DNA of 64,000 nt from Magnetospirillum sulfuroxidans (GCF_018224925.1 NZ_JAGTUF010000001.1:62001-126000); one strand, 5' to 3'. Shown: positions 33,902 to 43,639, numbered from the stretch's first letter. Notes: generated by a model from the letters alone, not told the origin. Numbers and translations are program-made.

Positions 33902-34305
33902 TCTCGGCAGAAACCACCTTGACGGTGCAATTTTACGACCTCGACCCCATGCAGGTGGTCTGGCACGGCAATTACGCCCGTTTCCTTGAACAGGCGCGGT
34001 GCGCCTTGCTGGACAAGATCGGCTATAATTATCAGGAAATGGACCAATCCGGCTATATGTGGCCCATCGTCGACATGCGGCTGAAATATGTGCGGCCGGC
34101 GCGCTTTGGCCAGGAATTGCGGGTCACCGCGACCTTGCGCGAATACGAGAACCGGCTGCGCATCGAATACCGGGTTCACGACAAGGCCAGCGGCGAGACC
34201 CTGACCAAGGCCGAAACCATTCAGGTGGCGGTGCGGGCCGACACCTTGGAATTATGTCTTGAATGTCCGCCCGCCTTGACCGACCGGATAAGGGCCTTGC
34301 TGTGA
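33898..34305 (+). CDS. apeK: Hotdog thioesterase (4-hydroxybenzoyl-CoA thioesterase type)
   Basis: 135-residue hotdog enzyme with the 4HBT signature YDLDPMQVVWHGNYARFLEQ, where the Asp of DPM is the expected catalytic residue. ApeK has been described as releasing or proof-reading chains in APE synthesis. The GTG start overlaps the apeJ stop and its own TGA overlaps the apeL GTG. Confidence 0.87.
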   Translation: MISAETTLTVQFYDLDPMQVVWHGNYARFLEQARCALLDKIGYNYQEMDQSGYMWPIVDMRLKYVRPARFGQELRVTATLREYENRLRIEYRVHDKASGETLTKAETIQVAVRADTLELCLECPPALTDRIRALL

Positions 34306-34883
34306 TCCGCGCCCTGTTCATGCTGATCGTGCTGTGGCCGATGGCGGCCTGGGCCGAACCGGTGACGTTGAAGCCGGGGGAAATTCTGCGCGGTCATTTC
34401 GTGCAGGAACGTTTTCTCGCCGGCTTTGCCCAGCCGCTGCGATCCGAAGGCAGCTTTGTCCTGGCCCCCGGTCAGGGGCTGATCTGGCGCGGCGAAAAGC
34501 CTTTCGCCGTGGTCACGGTGATCAGTGCGGCGGGCATGACGCAAAGCCTTGGCGGCAAGGAAACCATGCGGTTGTCGGCGGCCAAGGCGCCGTTTCTTGC
34601 CCGCCTGCACGACGTCATGGCGGGGGCGATGGCGGGGAATTGGCAGGAATTGGAGAGCGATTTCCGGGTGGTTTCGCAAAATGACGGTGTGGTCTTGACC
34701 CCACGCCGCGCCGATCTGCTGCAATCGGTCAAATCCATTCAGGCCCATATCGGCCGCTTCGTCGATGCGGTCGAGGTGGAAAAAGGCGAAGGTGACCGCG
34801 ACCGCTTGCTGTTCAGTCAGCAAAATGTCGACCAAGGCCCGTTATCGGAGGACGAGGCGGCGGCCTTTGCCGCCATCCGATGA
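34302..34883 (+). CDS. apeL: LolA-like periplasmic lipoprotein carrier of the APE cluster
   Basis: 193-residue exported protein. The GTG start is followed by a signal peptide (ALFMLIVLWPMAAWA) with cleavage after AWA. The mature part resembles the LolA/LppX-like outer-membrane carrier fold: GHFVQERFLAGFAQPLRSEG, then GLIWRGEKPF. Such proteins probably ferry the lipid-linked polyene across the periplasm with the exporter downstream. Confidence 0.8.
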   Translation: MIRALFMLIVLWPMAAWAEPVTLKPGEILRGHFVQERFLAGFAQPLRSEGSFVLAPGQGLIWRGEKPFAVVTVISAAGMTQSLGGKETMRLSAAKAPFLARLHDVMAGAMAGNWQELESDFRVVSQNDGVVLTPRRADLLQSVKSIQAHIGRFVDAVEVEKGEGDRDRLLFSQQNVDQGPLSEDEAAAFAAIR

Positions 34884-37207
34884 CCCGCCGATTTCTGGCC
34901 CTGTCGTGGTTGGTGGTGCTGATCGCCGCGACGCTGTATCTGGGGCTGGCGGCGCTGGGGGGCGTGCCGCTGCAAAGCGACCTGATGGCGCTGCTGCCGA
35001 CCGAGGATCGCGACCCGCAGGTTCATGCTGCCAAGACCCACATGGCCGAGCAGATTTCCGGCCGGGTGGTGATCCTGGCCGGCCATGCCGATCCGGCCCA
35101 AGCCATCCGCGCCGCGCAGACGCTGCGCGATGGTCTGATGGGCGACGGTTTGCTTGCGGATGCCGGCGACATTCCCAGCCCCGAGGCCATCGGCCGACTT
35201 GCCGCGCTGTATTTCCCCCATCGGGCCGGCTTGCTGTCGGCAACGGATCGGGCCAGCCTGCAAGGGGGCGACGCCTCGGCACTGATCGGGCGGACCCTCT
35301 CGCAGGTTTTCGGCATCGGCGGCATGGCCGATGCTCGGCTGCTGACCCATGATCCGTTCTTGCTGCTGCCGTCGTTCATGACCGGCTTGCCCGTGCCGAC
35401 CAGCCGGCTGAGTTTGCGGGACGGCTGGCCCAGCGTCACCGCCGACGGCCTCACCTGGGTCTTGGTCAGCGGCAGATTACAGGGCCAAGCCTATGGTCTT
35501 CGCGATCAGCAGGCGTTTGCCGCCAGCTATGCCAAGGCGGCGGAACGGGCCGGCGAGGTCGCCCCCGGAATACGTTTGTTGCGTCTGGGCGCGGTGTTTT
35601 ACGCTCAGGCTGGGGCGGCCCAGGCCATGGCTGAAACCTCGTTCATCGGAACAGTTTCCGCCCTGGGCACGGTGGGGTTGATGCTGCTGGTGTTCCGTTC
35701 GCTGTCGCCGCTGCTGCTGAGCTTACTGGCCATCGGCGCCGGTCTGCTGGTGGCGATGGCGGCGACGTTGCTGTTTTTCGGCTCGTTGCATGTCAGCGCC
35801 GCCATTTTTGGCGCCAGCCTGATTGGCGTCACCGTCGATTACAGCTTGCATTATTTCACCCGTCTGTTCGCGCGACCCGATACCCCCCAGGGGCGTCTAC
35901 GCCATATCTGGCCAGGATTGTTCCTGGGGTTGCTGACCACCCTGATCGGCTATGGCGCGCTGGCCCTGGCGCCGTTGCCGGGTCTGCGTCAGGTGGCGGT
36001 GTTTTCCGCCTTTGGCCTGATCGCCGCCTTTTTGACCGTCACCTTGTGGTTCCCGCTGCTTGACCGTAATTCCAGCCGCATCCTGCCGGCCTCTTTGCGG
36101 CGTTTGGGGCGAGGGTTCTGGCTTTTGTGGGACAATCCAGGACTGGCCTTGGCCCGTCGCGGGGGGCTGGTGGTGTTGGCGGTCGTGGCGCTGATTGGCG
36201 CCAGTCGGCTGCGGGTTGACGACGATGTCCGCCGCCAACAGGCGCTGAACCCGGTTTTGGCCGCGGAGCAAGCCCAGTTGCAAGGCATCGCCGGTTTTGT
36301 TTCGGCGGGACAGTTTTATCTGGTTTCCGCCGACGACACCCAAGCGGCATTGCGCCAAGAGGAACGTCTGAGCCAGCGCCTGGCCGTGTTGCGGACGCAA
36401 GGAGCCTTGCGGGAATGGCGCTCGCCGGCCAGTTTCGTCCCCTCGGCCGAACGTCAGGCTGACAATGCCCGCTTGCTGGGCGAAGGCTTGAACGAAGCCG
36501 CGGTGGCGCGGTTGGCCGCCACCATCGGCCTGCCTTTGGCGCTGCCGGTGGCGGCGGATCAGCCGCTGACGCTCGAGACGGTTATCGCCAGCGGTGGTGT
36601 GCCGGCCTTGGCCGGGTTGGTGCTGGGGCAGGGGGTTCATTTGGTCGCCCTTGATGGCATTGTCGATCCGCAAAATCTGCGCGCCGCCGCCAGCGGCCTG
36701 GAGGGGGTCAGCTTCATTGATCCGGTCGCCGATATGGGGGATTTGCTGGGCATTTATCGTCAGCGCGCTTTGTGGTTGCTGGCGGCGTCGCTGGTGCTGA
36801 TGCTGCCGCCGCTGATCTGGCGCTATGGCTGGCGCGGCGGGCTGTGGGTGATGGTGCCGCCGCTGGTCGCGGTGGTGTCGGCGCCGCTGCTGCTGGCGAT
36901 GATCGGATTGCCCTTTACATTTTTCGCCGCCATGGCCTTGGTGCTGGTGGCGTCGGTGGGGGTGGATTATGCCGTGTTCTGCGCCGAAAGCGGCGCTGAC
37001 CACGATCCATTGACCACCATCGCCATTTTGCTGGCCACGGCGACAACCGTTTTATCTTTTGGCTTGCTGGCCTTTAGCGATGTTTTGGCCATTCGTTCCT
37101 TTGGCACGATCATGCTGGTCGGCATTGCCTTGGCGGCGTTGCTGTCACCTTTGGCCGGGCGGGTGCGGCCGAAACGAGCACGGGGTTGGAAGCGTCACCA
37201 TGATTGA
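34880..37207 (+). CDS. apeM: MMPL/RND-family exporter of the APE cluster
   Basis: 775-residue transporter with the two-fold RND layout: one N-terminal transmembrane segment, a periplasmic domain (about 35-245), five segments, a second large periplasmic domain (about 430-630), and a final group of segments. SLIGVTVDYSLHYFTRLFARP and ASVGVDYAVFCAES are the paired TM4-like motifs seen in MMPL proteins. It likely moves the polyene or its lipid conjugate from the inner membrane to the LolA-like carrier. Overlaps apeL and apeN. Confidence 0.85.
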   Translation: MTRRFLALSWLVVLIAATLYLGLAALGGVPLQSDLMALLPTEDRDPQVHAAKTHMAEQISGRVVILAGHADPAQAIRAAQTLRDGLMGDGLLADAGDIPSPEAIGRLAALYFPHRAGLLSATDRASLQGGDASALIGRTLSQVFGIGGMADARLLTHDPFLLLPSFMTGLPVPTSRLSLRDGWPSVTADGLTWVLVSGRLQGQAYGLRDQQAFAASYAKAAERAGEVAPGIRLLRLGAVFYAQAGAAQAMAETSFIGTVSALGTVGLMLLVFRSLSPLLLSLLAIGAGLLVAMAATLLFFGSLHVSAAIFGASLIGVTVDYSLHYFTRLFARPDTPQGRLRHIWPGLFLGLLTTLIGYGALALAPLPGLRQVAVFSAFGLIAAFLTVTLWFPLLDRNSSRILPASLRRLGRGFWLLWDNPGLALARRGGLVVLAVVALIGASRLRVDDDVRRQQALNPVLAAEQAQLQGIAGFVSAGQFYLVSADDTQAALRQEERLSQRLAVLRTQGALREWRSPASFVPSAERQADNARLLGEGLNEAAVARLAATIGLPLALPVAADQPLTLETVIASGGVPALAGLVLGQGVHLVALDGIVDPQNLRAAASGLEGVSFIDPVADMGDLLGIYRQRALWLLAASLVLMLPPLIWRYGWRGGLWVMVPPLVAVVSAPLLLAMIGLPFTFFAAMALVLVASVGVDYAVFCAESGADHDPLTTIAILLATATTVLSFGLLAFSDVLAIRSFGTIMLVGIALAALLSPLAGRVRPKRARGWKRHHD

Positions 37208-37805
37208 TGTATATGATCGCCCCATCATGCCGCGTGCTTTTTTCCCTCTGATGCTGGTCTTCCTGCTGGCCGGGTGCAGCGCCGCGCCCCCGCCGGATGA
37301 CCGTTCGGTTGAGCGTATCGTCATCGCCCCCGGCGTGACCTTGCGTCTTCCTGCCGCCGGCCAGTTGGGCGACGCGGTCGAGGTGGCGCAAATGGTCACC
37401 GCCCGCCATGGCGGCGACAGCTTCAGCTTCGAAGGCCGCTTGTCGGTCCAAGCCGACCATTTGATTTTGGCGACCACCGACGGCCTGGGACGGCGGGCCA
37501 TGACCGTGCACTGGAACGAAGGACGTTTGAGCGTGGAAAAGGCGTCGTGGTTGCCGGGCAATGTGCCGCCCCCAGCCAATATGCTTGCCGATATCGTGCT
37601 GATGTATTGGCCGGCCGAGGTTCTGTCAGCCGCCCTTGACGGCGCGGCGATCGAGGAAGCGGGGGGCATTCGCCGGCTGCGCCGCGACGGGGCCGTTGTC
37701 GTCGAGATCTATCGCGACGCCGATCCGTGGAACGGCGCCGTCGCTTTAACCAACCTGGCCTGGGATTACCATGTCCAGGTCGGCTCGACCCGGTTGACGC
37801 CATGA
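37200..37805 (+). CDS. apeN: Outer-membrane lipoprotein of the APE cluster (DUF3261-like)
   Basis: 201-residue predicted lipoprotein with signal and lipobox LLAGC near residue 26. The mature part is beta-rich and resembles DUF3261 proteins found in APE clusters. GGAAG lies eight bases before ATG 37200; ATG 37227 lacks such a site but would give a more compact signal. It may act as the LolB-like acceptor for the polyene at the outer membrane. Confidence 0.72.
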   Translation: MIDVYDRPIMPRAFFPLMLVFLLAGCSAAPPPDDRSVERIVIAPGVTLRLPAAGQLGDAVEVAQMVTARHGGDSFSFEGRLSVQADHLILATTDGLGRRAMTVHWNEGRLSVEKASWLPGNVPPPANMLADIVLMYWPAEVLSAALDGAAIEEAGGIRRLRRDGAVVVEIYRDADPWNGAVALTNLAWDYHVQVGSTRLTP

Positions 37806-38974
37806 ACGCGCCAGTGTTCCTGCCGGCCATGGCGGTGGCCACCTGTTTGGGCATCGGCAAGGCCGCCACCATGGGCGCCTTGCTGGCCGGGGATCGTTCC
37901 GGCTTACGCCGTCACCAGGGCGATGCGCTGCCGCTGGGGCGTTTGCCGACAGAGCCCGGCGGTCACGGCGACAGCCGCAACAATCGGCTGTTGGCCATGC
38001 TGTTGGAGGAAATCGCCGAACCGCTGGCTCGGGCCATCGAGCGTTATGGCCGTGACCGCGTCGCCGTGGTGGTGGGAACCAGCACTTCGGGCATCGCCGA
38101 GGGCGAGGTGGCGCTGGCCCAGCGCCTCAAGACCGGGCATTGGCCCGCCGGCTTCACCTATGCGCAGCAGGAAACCGGCAGCGCGGCGAGTTTTATTGCT
38201 GACGCCCTGGGACTGGGGGGCCCCGCTTATGTCGTTGGCACCGCGTGTTCGTCCAGCGCCAAGGTGTTTGCTTCGGCTCGCCGTCTGATCCGCCAGGGGT
38301 TGGCCGATGCCGCCATTGTCGGCGGCGCCGACACGCTGTGCCGGCTGACCGTGGCCGGCTTTTCCGCCCTGGAGGCGGTGGCGCCGGAACCGTGTCTGCC
38401 GTTTTCGGCTCACCGTCGAGGGATCACCCTGGGCGAGGGGGGGGCCTTGTTCCTGCTGACGCCGGAACCGGCCGAAATCGCTTTGCTGGGGGTTGGCGAA
38501 TCCTCGGACGCCCATCACCTCAGTGCCCCCGACCCCGAAGGCCACGGCGCCCGTGACGCCATGCAAGCGGCCCTGGCCGATGCGGGGCTTGATCCGCGGC
38601 AAATCGGCTATGTCAACTTGCATGGCACCGCCACCCAGCTGAACGACGCCATGGAAGCCCGCGCGGTCAACGCCGTGTTCGGACCGCTGTTGCCGTGCAG
38701 CTCGACCAAGGCGCTGACCGGCCACACTTTGGGGGCGGCGGGCGCGGTCGAGGCGGCGTTGTTGTGGCTGACCCTGTCGGCTGAGTGGAACCCGTCACGG
38801 CTGTTGCCGCCTCAGGCCGGCACCGGCCAGATGGATGACAGCTTGCCGCCCTTGCATCTGGTCGCTGCCGGCGAGGCTTGGCCGATGGCGGAGAAACTGG
38901 CGGCGCTCAGTTCGTCTTTTGCCTTTGGCGGCAGTAATTGCGCCCTGGTGCTGGGGCGGGGGTGGGGGATATGA
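37802..38974 (+). CDS. apeO: Beta-ketoacyl-ACP synthase (chain-elongating)
   Basis: 390-residue ketosynthase with the full catalytic triad: Cys149 in GTACSSSAKVF, His in NLHGTATQLND, and His in LTGHTLGAAGAVEA. In studied APE systems ApeO works with ApeC to extend the polyene. The start overlaps the apeN stop and the TGA overlaps apeP. Confidence 0.9.
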   Translation: MNAPVFLPAMAVATCLGIGKAATMGALLAGDRSGLRRHQGDALPLGRLPTEPGGHGDSRNNRLLAMLLEEIAEPLARAIERYGRDRVAVVVGTSTSGIAEGEVALAQRLKTGHWPAGFTYAQQETGSAASFIADALGLGGPAYVVGTACSSSAKVFASARRLIRQGLADAAIVGGADTLCRLTVAGFSALEAVAPEPCLPFSAHRRGITLGEGGALFLLTPEPAEIALLGVGESSDAHHLSAPDPEGHGARDAMQAALADAGLDPRQIGYVNLHGTATQLNDAMEARAVNAVFGPLLPCSSTKALTGHTLGAAGAVEAALLWLTLSAEWNPSRLLPPQAGTGQMDDSLPPLHLVAAGEAWPMAEKLAALSSSFAFGGSNCALVLGRGWGI

Positions 38975-39432
38975 GCGCCTGTCCGTGGCCGATGGTCGAG
39001 CTCTTGCCGCACCGCCCGCCCATGGTGCTGCTGGACGCCTTGCGTTGCTTTGACGATGAAAGCGCCATCGCGGTGGCGGTGATGCGTCCCGATCATCCGT
39101 TTATCCGCCCCCAGGGCGTGCCGGCCCATGTGGGGATGGAAATGATGGCCCAGGCCTGTGGCGCCCATGTCGGTGCCTTGGCCCGCAGCGCCGGCGGCGC
39201 CGTGCAGGTGGGGTTTTTGTTGGGCACGCGCGGCTATGGCGCCAGCCAGCCATGGTTTCCGCTGGGGGCCGAACTTGAAATAGAGGTCCATCGGGTGTTC
39301 CAAGAGGACGGCATGGGGGTCTATGACTGCCGCATTGTGGTGGGGGGGGCGGAAATCGCCCAGGCTCGATTGAACCTTTATCAGCCGCCGGACATGGAAA
39401 TGGCGGTGACGCGACTGAGGGGGGCGACATGA
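38971..39432 (+). CDS. apeP: Hotdog-fold 3-hydroxyacyl-ACP dehydratase (ApeP-like)
   Basis: 153-residue hotdog protein with LLPHRPPMVLLDAL near the N-terminus and HVGMEMMAQACGAHVG as the central helix, as in ApeP/FabA-like dehydratases. The PHR His is a possible catalytic residue. It is the partner of ApeI in the heteromeric dehydratase of characterised systems. Tight ATGA-type overlaps on both sides. Confidence 0.85.
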   Translation: MSACPWPMVELLPHRPPMVLLDALRCFDDESAIAVAVMRPDHPFIRPQGVPAHVGMEMMAQACGAHVGALARSAGGAVQVGFLLGTRGYGASQPWFPLGAELEIEVHRVFQEDGMGVYDCRIVVGGAEIAQARLNLYQPPDMEMAVTRLRGAT

Positions 39433-40154
39433 TGAAAAATATCCTGGTCACCGGGGCCAGCAAGGGCATTGGCGCCGCCATCGCCGAGCGGTTGGGCCGG
39501 GACGGTTTTACCGTGGCGGTGCATTACCATTCCGACCAAAGCGGGGGGGAAAAGACCGTGGCGACGATTGCCGCCGCCGGTGGGGTCGCTCGTTTGCTGC
39601 GCTTCGACATCGCCGACCGCGCCGCGACCCGCGCCGTGATCGAGGCCGACATCGCCGCGCATGGTCCCTATTGGGGGGCGGTGCTCAATGCCGGCATCGC
39701 CCGCGACACCGCGTTTCCGGCCATGACCGAAGACGATTGGGACGACGTGTTGGGCACCAATCTCGACGGTTTTTACAATGTCTTGCATCCCTTGGTCATG
39801 CCCATGGTCTCGGCCCGCAAGGGCGGGCGCATCGTCACCCTGTCGTCGGTGTCGGGCTTGGTCGGCAATCGCGGACAGGTCAATTATTCCGCCGCCAAGG
39901 CCGGTATCATCGGCGCCACCAAGGCTTTGGCGTTGGAGCTGGCCAAGCGCGCCATCACCGTCAATTGCGTTGCTCCCGGCGTGGTCGAAACCCAGATGGT
40001 CGCCGATCTGCCGCGAGATGACGTCATGAAGATGGTGCCCATGCGGCGGTTGGGCAAAGTGGAAGAGGTGGCCGGGGTGGTGTCTTTCTTGTGTTCCGAC
40101 GATGCAAGTTATGTCACCCGACAGGTTATTTCCGTCAATGGCGGGATGGTCTGA
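39429..40154 (+). CDS. apeQ: 3-oxoacyl-ACP reductase (FabG-like)
   Basis: 241-residue SDR with VTGASKGIGAAIAERL as the NADPH loop, LNAGI, and the catalytic Ser-Tyr-Lys: SSVSG and YSAAKAG. It reduces the beta-keto group formed in each elongation round. The last base of its stop codon is the first base of the apeR ATG. Confidence 0.92.
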   Translation: MMKNILVTGASKGIGAAIAERLGRDGFTVAVHYHSDQSGGEKTVATIAAAGGVARLLRFDIADRAATRAVIEADIAAHGPYWGAVLNAGIARDTAFPAMTEDDWDDVLGTNLDGFYNVLHPLVMPMVSARKGGRIVTLSSVSGLVGNRGQVNYSAAKAGIIGATKALALELAKRAITVNCVAPGVVETQMVADLPRDDVMKMVPMRRLGKVEEVAGVVSFLCSDDASYVTRQVISVNGGMV

Positions 40155-41380
40155 TGCGTCGGGTTGTCGTCACCGGCATGGCCGGCATCACCGCTTTGGG
40201 CAATGACTGGCCGAGTATTCGCGCCGCCATGGCCGAAGGCCGCACCGGCATTCGCGACATGCGGCCGGCATGGGACCGCTTTGAAAGCATCAATACCCGG
40301 CTGGCGGCGCCGGTTCTGGATTTCACCATTCCGGCTCATTGGCCGCGCAAGAAGGCCCGCACCATGGGCCGGGTGGCGACCATGGCGGTGGCGGCGTCGG
40401 AACGGGCCTTGGACCATGCCCGATTGTTGAATGATCCGGTTCTGACCAATGGGCGGACGGGGGCCGCTTATGGTTCGTCCTTCGGCTCGCCCGATTCCGT
40501 TCTCGGCTTTTTTGAATTGAAGATGACCGGGGTGTCGCGTCATCTCAACGCCACCACCTATATCCAGATGATGAGCCATTCGGCTTTGGTCAATATCGGC
40601 CTGTTCTTCGGCCTGACCGGGCGGATGATTCCGTCATCCAGTGCCTGCACCTCGGGAAGCCAGGCCATCGGCTACGCCGCCGAGGCCATCCGCTGGGGCA
40701 AGGCCGACGTCATGGTCGCTGGCGGGGCCGAGGAACTGGACATCACCGACGCCGCCGTCTTCGACACCTTGTTCGCCACCTCAATGCGCAACGACGCACC
40801 GCAAACGACGCCACGGCCGTTTGACCGCGACCGTGACGGGCTGGTCATCGGCGAGGGGGCGGCGACCTTGATTTTGGAAAATTACGATCACGCCGTTGCC
40901 CGTGGTGCCACCATTTACGCCGAATTGGTCGGCTTCGGCACCAATTCCGACGGCAACCACGTCACCCAGCCGCAGGCGGCGACCATGGAGCAGGCCTTGC
41001 GCATGGCGATTGAGGATGCTGGTATTGGAACCGACGCCATTGGTTTCGTCAGTGGTCATGGGACGGCGACGGAATGGGGCGATATCGCCGAATCCCAGGC
41101 CACGGCGGCGGTGTTCGGCGAAAGCGTGCCCTTTCATTCGCTGAAAAGCTATTTCGGTCACTCGCTTGGTGCTTGCGGCAGCATCGAGGCATGGCTGGGT
41201 ATCGAAATGATGCGTGAGGGCTGGTTCTGCCCCACCGCCAATCTGGATGTGATCGATCCGCGTTGCGCCGCTCTTGATTATGTCCGGGGGGAACCGCGCT
41301 TGGTCCGGCCGGATTACCTGATGTCCAACAATTTCGCCTTTGGCGGCATCAATACCTCGCTGATTATTAAATCAAGCTGA
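40154..41380 (+). CDS. apeR: Beta-ketoacyl-ACP synthase (FabF-like, second ketosynthase)
   Basis: 408-residue FabF-type enzyme. Active-site Cys165 lies in SSACTSGSQAIG, with His in SGHGTATEWGD and in YFGHSLGACG. ApeR is thought to catalyse the first condensation with the aryl starter. It is the last gene of the 16-gene run. Its end overlaps the convergent TraT-like gene by 14 bases. Confidence 0.9.
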   Translation: MRRVVVTGMAGITALGNDWPSIRAAMAEGRTGIRDMRPAWDRFESINTRLAAPVLDFTIPAHWPRKKARTMGRVATMAVAASERALDHARLLNDPVLTNGRTGAAYGSSFGSPDSVLGFFELKMTGVSRHLNATTYIQMMSHSALVNIGLFFGLTGRMIPSSSACTSGSQAIGYAAEAIRWGKADVMVAGGAEELDITDAAVFDTLFATSMRNDAPQTTPRPFDRDRDGLVIGEGAATLILENYDHAVARGATIYAELVGFGTNSDGNHVTQPQAATMEQALRMAIEDAGIGTDAIGFVSGHGTATEWGDIAESQATAAVFGESVPFHSLKSYFGHSLGACGSIEAWLGIEMMREGWFCPTANLDVIDPRCAALDYVRGEPRLVRPDYLMSNNFAFGGINTSLIIKSS

Positions 41381-42119
41381 CCAGGGAGCGGATCTGGCGG
41401 GCGCGAATGTCGCTGGCCATTTCCGCCTGGGTGACGTTGCGGCCGCCGCCGTAATTGGAAAGGGTGACCCGGTGGACGTCGGAGAAGCTGCCGCGGCTGC
41501 CTTCTTCCCATTCCTCGATCCGTGGGCTGCCGTCAAAGGTGACGACGCGGCGCGGCTTGGTGGAATTGCGGCGGATGGCGAACACGGCTTCGGTGACGAC
41601 AACGTAGATGTTATCGACGGTGAAATAGCCGGCCAGGGTCCCCAACGACGCCCCGGCGGCAAGGCCGAAACCGGCGCCGGTGGCGGCGGAGCCGGCGCTT
41701 TTGTCCATGGCGGCGCCGATGCCGGCCCCGGCGATGCCACCGGCAGCAGCCCCCAGAAAGCTGAACTGCGCCATCATGTCGCGTTCATATTGCTGGCTGC
41801 GGATGATGTTCAAGTCGATTTTCAGGCCAAAATCGGTGCCGTCGGACCGTTCATAGCCCTTGTCCACATAGCCTTGGTACAATTGGTCGCGGGTGGCTTC
41901 CAAATCCCACACCGGATCGCCGGACATGTTGCGCAGGCTTAGCTTGAGGCGCCGGTTGGGGTAAAGCATGGGATCGGTGAAGATGGAGCCGTCCGAGCGC
42001 ATGCCGTACATGCGATCGGTTTTGCTGTCGACCACCATATCGCCGACGTTGCGGCGCTGACAGGCGCCCAACAGGGCGGCCATGCCGGTGGCAAGAAACA
42101 GGCGCCGGTCCAAGGCCAT
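41367..42119 (-). CDS. TraT-like outer-membrane lipoprotein
   Basis: 250-residue lipoprotein with lipobox LLGAC at about residue 20. The layout resembles TraT/complement-resistance proteins: a beta region with LKLSLRNMSGDPV, a glycine-rich membrane segment (AGGIAGAGIGAAMDKSAG, then GFGLAAGASLGTLAGYF), and VDNIYVVVTEAVFAIR. On conjugative plasmids TraT gives surface exclusion; chromosomal relatives have no settled role. GGGGAGAATAAG lies before the ATG. Two bases separate it from the protease gene upstream, so they are co-transcribed. Confidence 0.72.
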   Translation of the reverse strand: MALDRRLFLATGMAALLGACQRRNVGDMVVDSKTDRMYGMRSDGSIFTDPMLYPNRRLKLSLRNMSGDPVWDLEATRDQLYQGYVDKGYERSDGTDFGLKIDLNIIRSQQYERDMMAQFSFLGAAAGGIAGAGIGAAMDKSAGSAATGAGFGLAAGASLGTLAGYFTVDNIYVVVTEAVFAIRRNSTKPRRVVTFDGSPRIEEWEEGSRGSFSDVHRVTLSNYGGGRNVTQAEMASDIRARQIRSLVSLI

Positions 42120-42121
42120 GC

Positions 42122-43639
42122 TTATTCTCCCCTCATCGACGAGTTCAAGAAGTTCTGTGCTTCGGAATAATGGACAGAGAAATTCAGCCCCGGCGATTCG
42201 GTGATGCCGAAGGTGTTGATCCCGACCACGCTGTTGCCTTTAAACAATGGTCCGCCGGAATTGCCGGGATTGATGTCGGCATCGGTCTGAACATAGACCA
42301 CGCCGTCACCTTTTTGCGCCGGGTTGGTGGCCGCCAATTTCTTGCGGATGGCGCTGACGACGCCACGGGTGATGGTAAAGGTCTGGCGGCGGGGATGACC
42401 AATGGCGTCGACGCTGTCACCGGGCTTAAGGTCCTTGCCGTGCATGAATTCCACCGGCCGGCCGCGATCTTGAACTTTGACCAGGGCAAGGTCGAGACGA
42501 ACATCCTTGGCGATGACTTGGCCAAAGGTTTCGCGTTTGTCGTACAGGCGCATTTCAATGATGGCGCTGTCATCAACCACATGCCAGTTGGTCATGACGA
42601 TGTTGGGGCGGACAAAAAAACCCGATCCCATGCCGCCCTTGGTGTAAATGGCGACGACGCTGTCGAAGCGGGGATCGTTGAGCGGGCGGTCGTCGTATTT
42701 TTCGCTGACGGCGCGGGCGATGGCGCGGTTGCGGTCCTGCCCCAACTGCGCCAGCAATGTTTCGGTCGAGCCGATGGGCAAAGTGGGGCCGCCTTGCGCC
42801 ACCGCGTGATCCAGCACCTGCGACAGGGGGATGACCACCGGGGCGCGTTCCCAATCGACCAATTGCTTTTCCCGCATGATGTCGGCGCTGAAACGCGATT
42901 GCTGGGGGTCCGAGGTATCGACGTCATAGGCGACGGTGAAACGTTCGTTCTCGACCGTGTCGAAGGTGGATTTAGCGTAGGTCCGGGTGACGCGGTCGAT
43001 GACGTAATAATTGACGGTCAACACCTTGCGCTCTTCGACATCGGCCAGTTTGTAGGTGTAATCGCCATAGATGGGCTGTTCGATGAATTGCGGCGTGGTG
43101 GTCATTTTCAGCCGGGCATCTTCGGCCAATTTCACCAGTTTTGTGTTGCCCGGAACCTTTTCCAGTTTGGCGGAATAGCTGTCGAATTGCTTGACGGCCC
43201 GCAAGAAGGCCGGGTTGTCGATCTTGTTGATGCTGACGATCTTGCGTGAGGATTTGTCCTTGAGGTCGCGCACCTTGCGCGACACCTTGGCCAAGGCGAC
43301 GTCAAAGGCGACCACGTAGCGGCCGGTCTCCTCGATTGGGCCGGTCAGGGCGGTGGACAGGCTCCGCGGCTGGGCATTCAGCGGCAGATCGATGCCGACG
43401 GAAAAGGGAAAGTCGATGTCGCCTTCGATGCGCAGCAGGTAAGGGGAGGTCGCCTCAACCAAGGTCAGTTGGGCGATATCAGGGGCGCCTTCGCCCGCCG
43501 CGCGCGCCTGTTGGACCAAGGCGGCAAGATCGCCGCTTGCGCTGGCCCACCCCAGTGCCGGGACGCACATCAAAGCTACAAGCACGGCGGCCAATGCCTG
43601 CCGTGCCGCCCAAAGACGCCCGGTCGTGTCGCGTTTCAT
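42122..43639 (-). CDS. Secreted trypsin-like serine protease (S1C, DegP-like without PDZ)
   Basis: 505-residue exported protein with a signal peptide ending near GWASA. Residues about 40-300 form an unrecognised domain with several FDV/VAY beta strands. The protease domain is C-terminal: GMGSGFFVRPNIVMTNWHVV (His), LDLALVKV (Asp) and DINPGNSGGPLF (Ser). No PDZ domain follows. It forms a unit with the TraT-like lipoprotein, which suggests an envelope role. Confidence 0.8.
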   Translation of the reverse strand: MKRDTTGRLWAARQALAAVLVALMCVPALGWASASGDLAALVQQARAAGEGAPDIAQLTLVEATSPYLLRIEGDIDFPFSVGIDLPLNAQPRSLSTALTGPIEETGRYVVAFDVALAKVSRKVRDLKDKSSRKIVSINKIDNPAFLRAVKQFDSYSAKLEKVPGNTKLVKLAEDARLKMTTTPQFIEQPIYGDYTYKLADVEERKVLTVNYYVIDRVTRTYAKSTFDTVENERFTVAYDVDTSDPQQSRFSADIMREKQLVDWERAPVVIPLSQVLDHAVAQGGPTLPIGSTETLLAQLGQDRNRAIARAVSEKYDDRPLNDPRFDSVVAIYTKGGMGSGFFVRPNIVMTNWHVVDDSAIIEMRLYDKRETFGQVIAKDVRLDLALVKVQDRGRPVEFMHGKDLKPGDSVDAIGHPRRQTFTITRGVVSAIRKKLAATNPAQKGDGVVYVQTDADINPGNSGGPLFKGNSVVGINTFGITESPGLNFSVHYSEAQNFLNSSMRGE

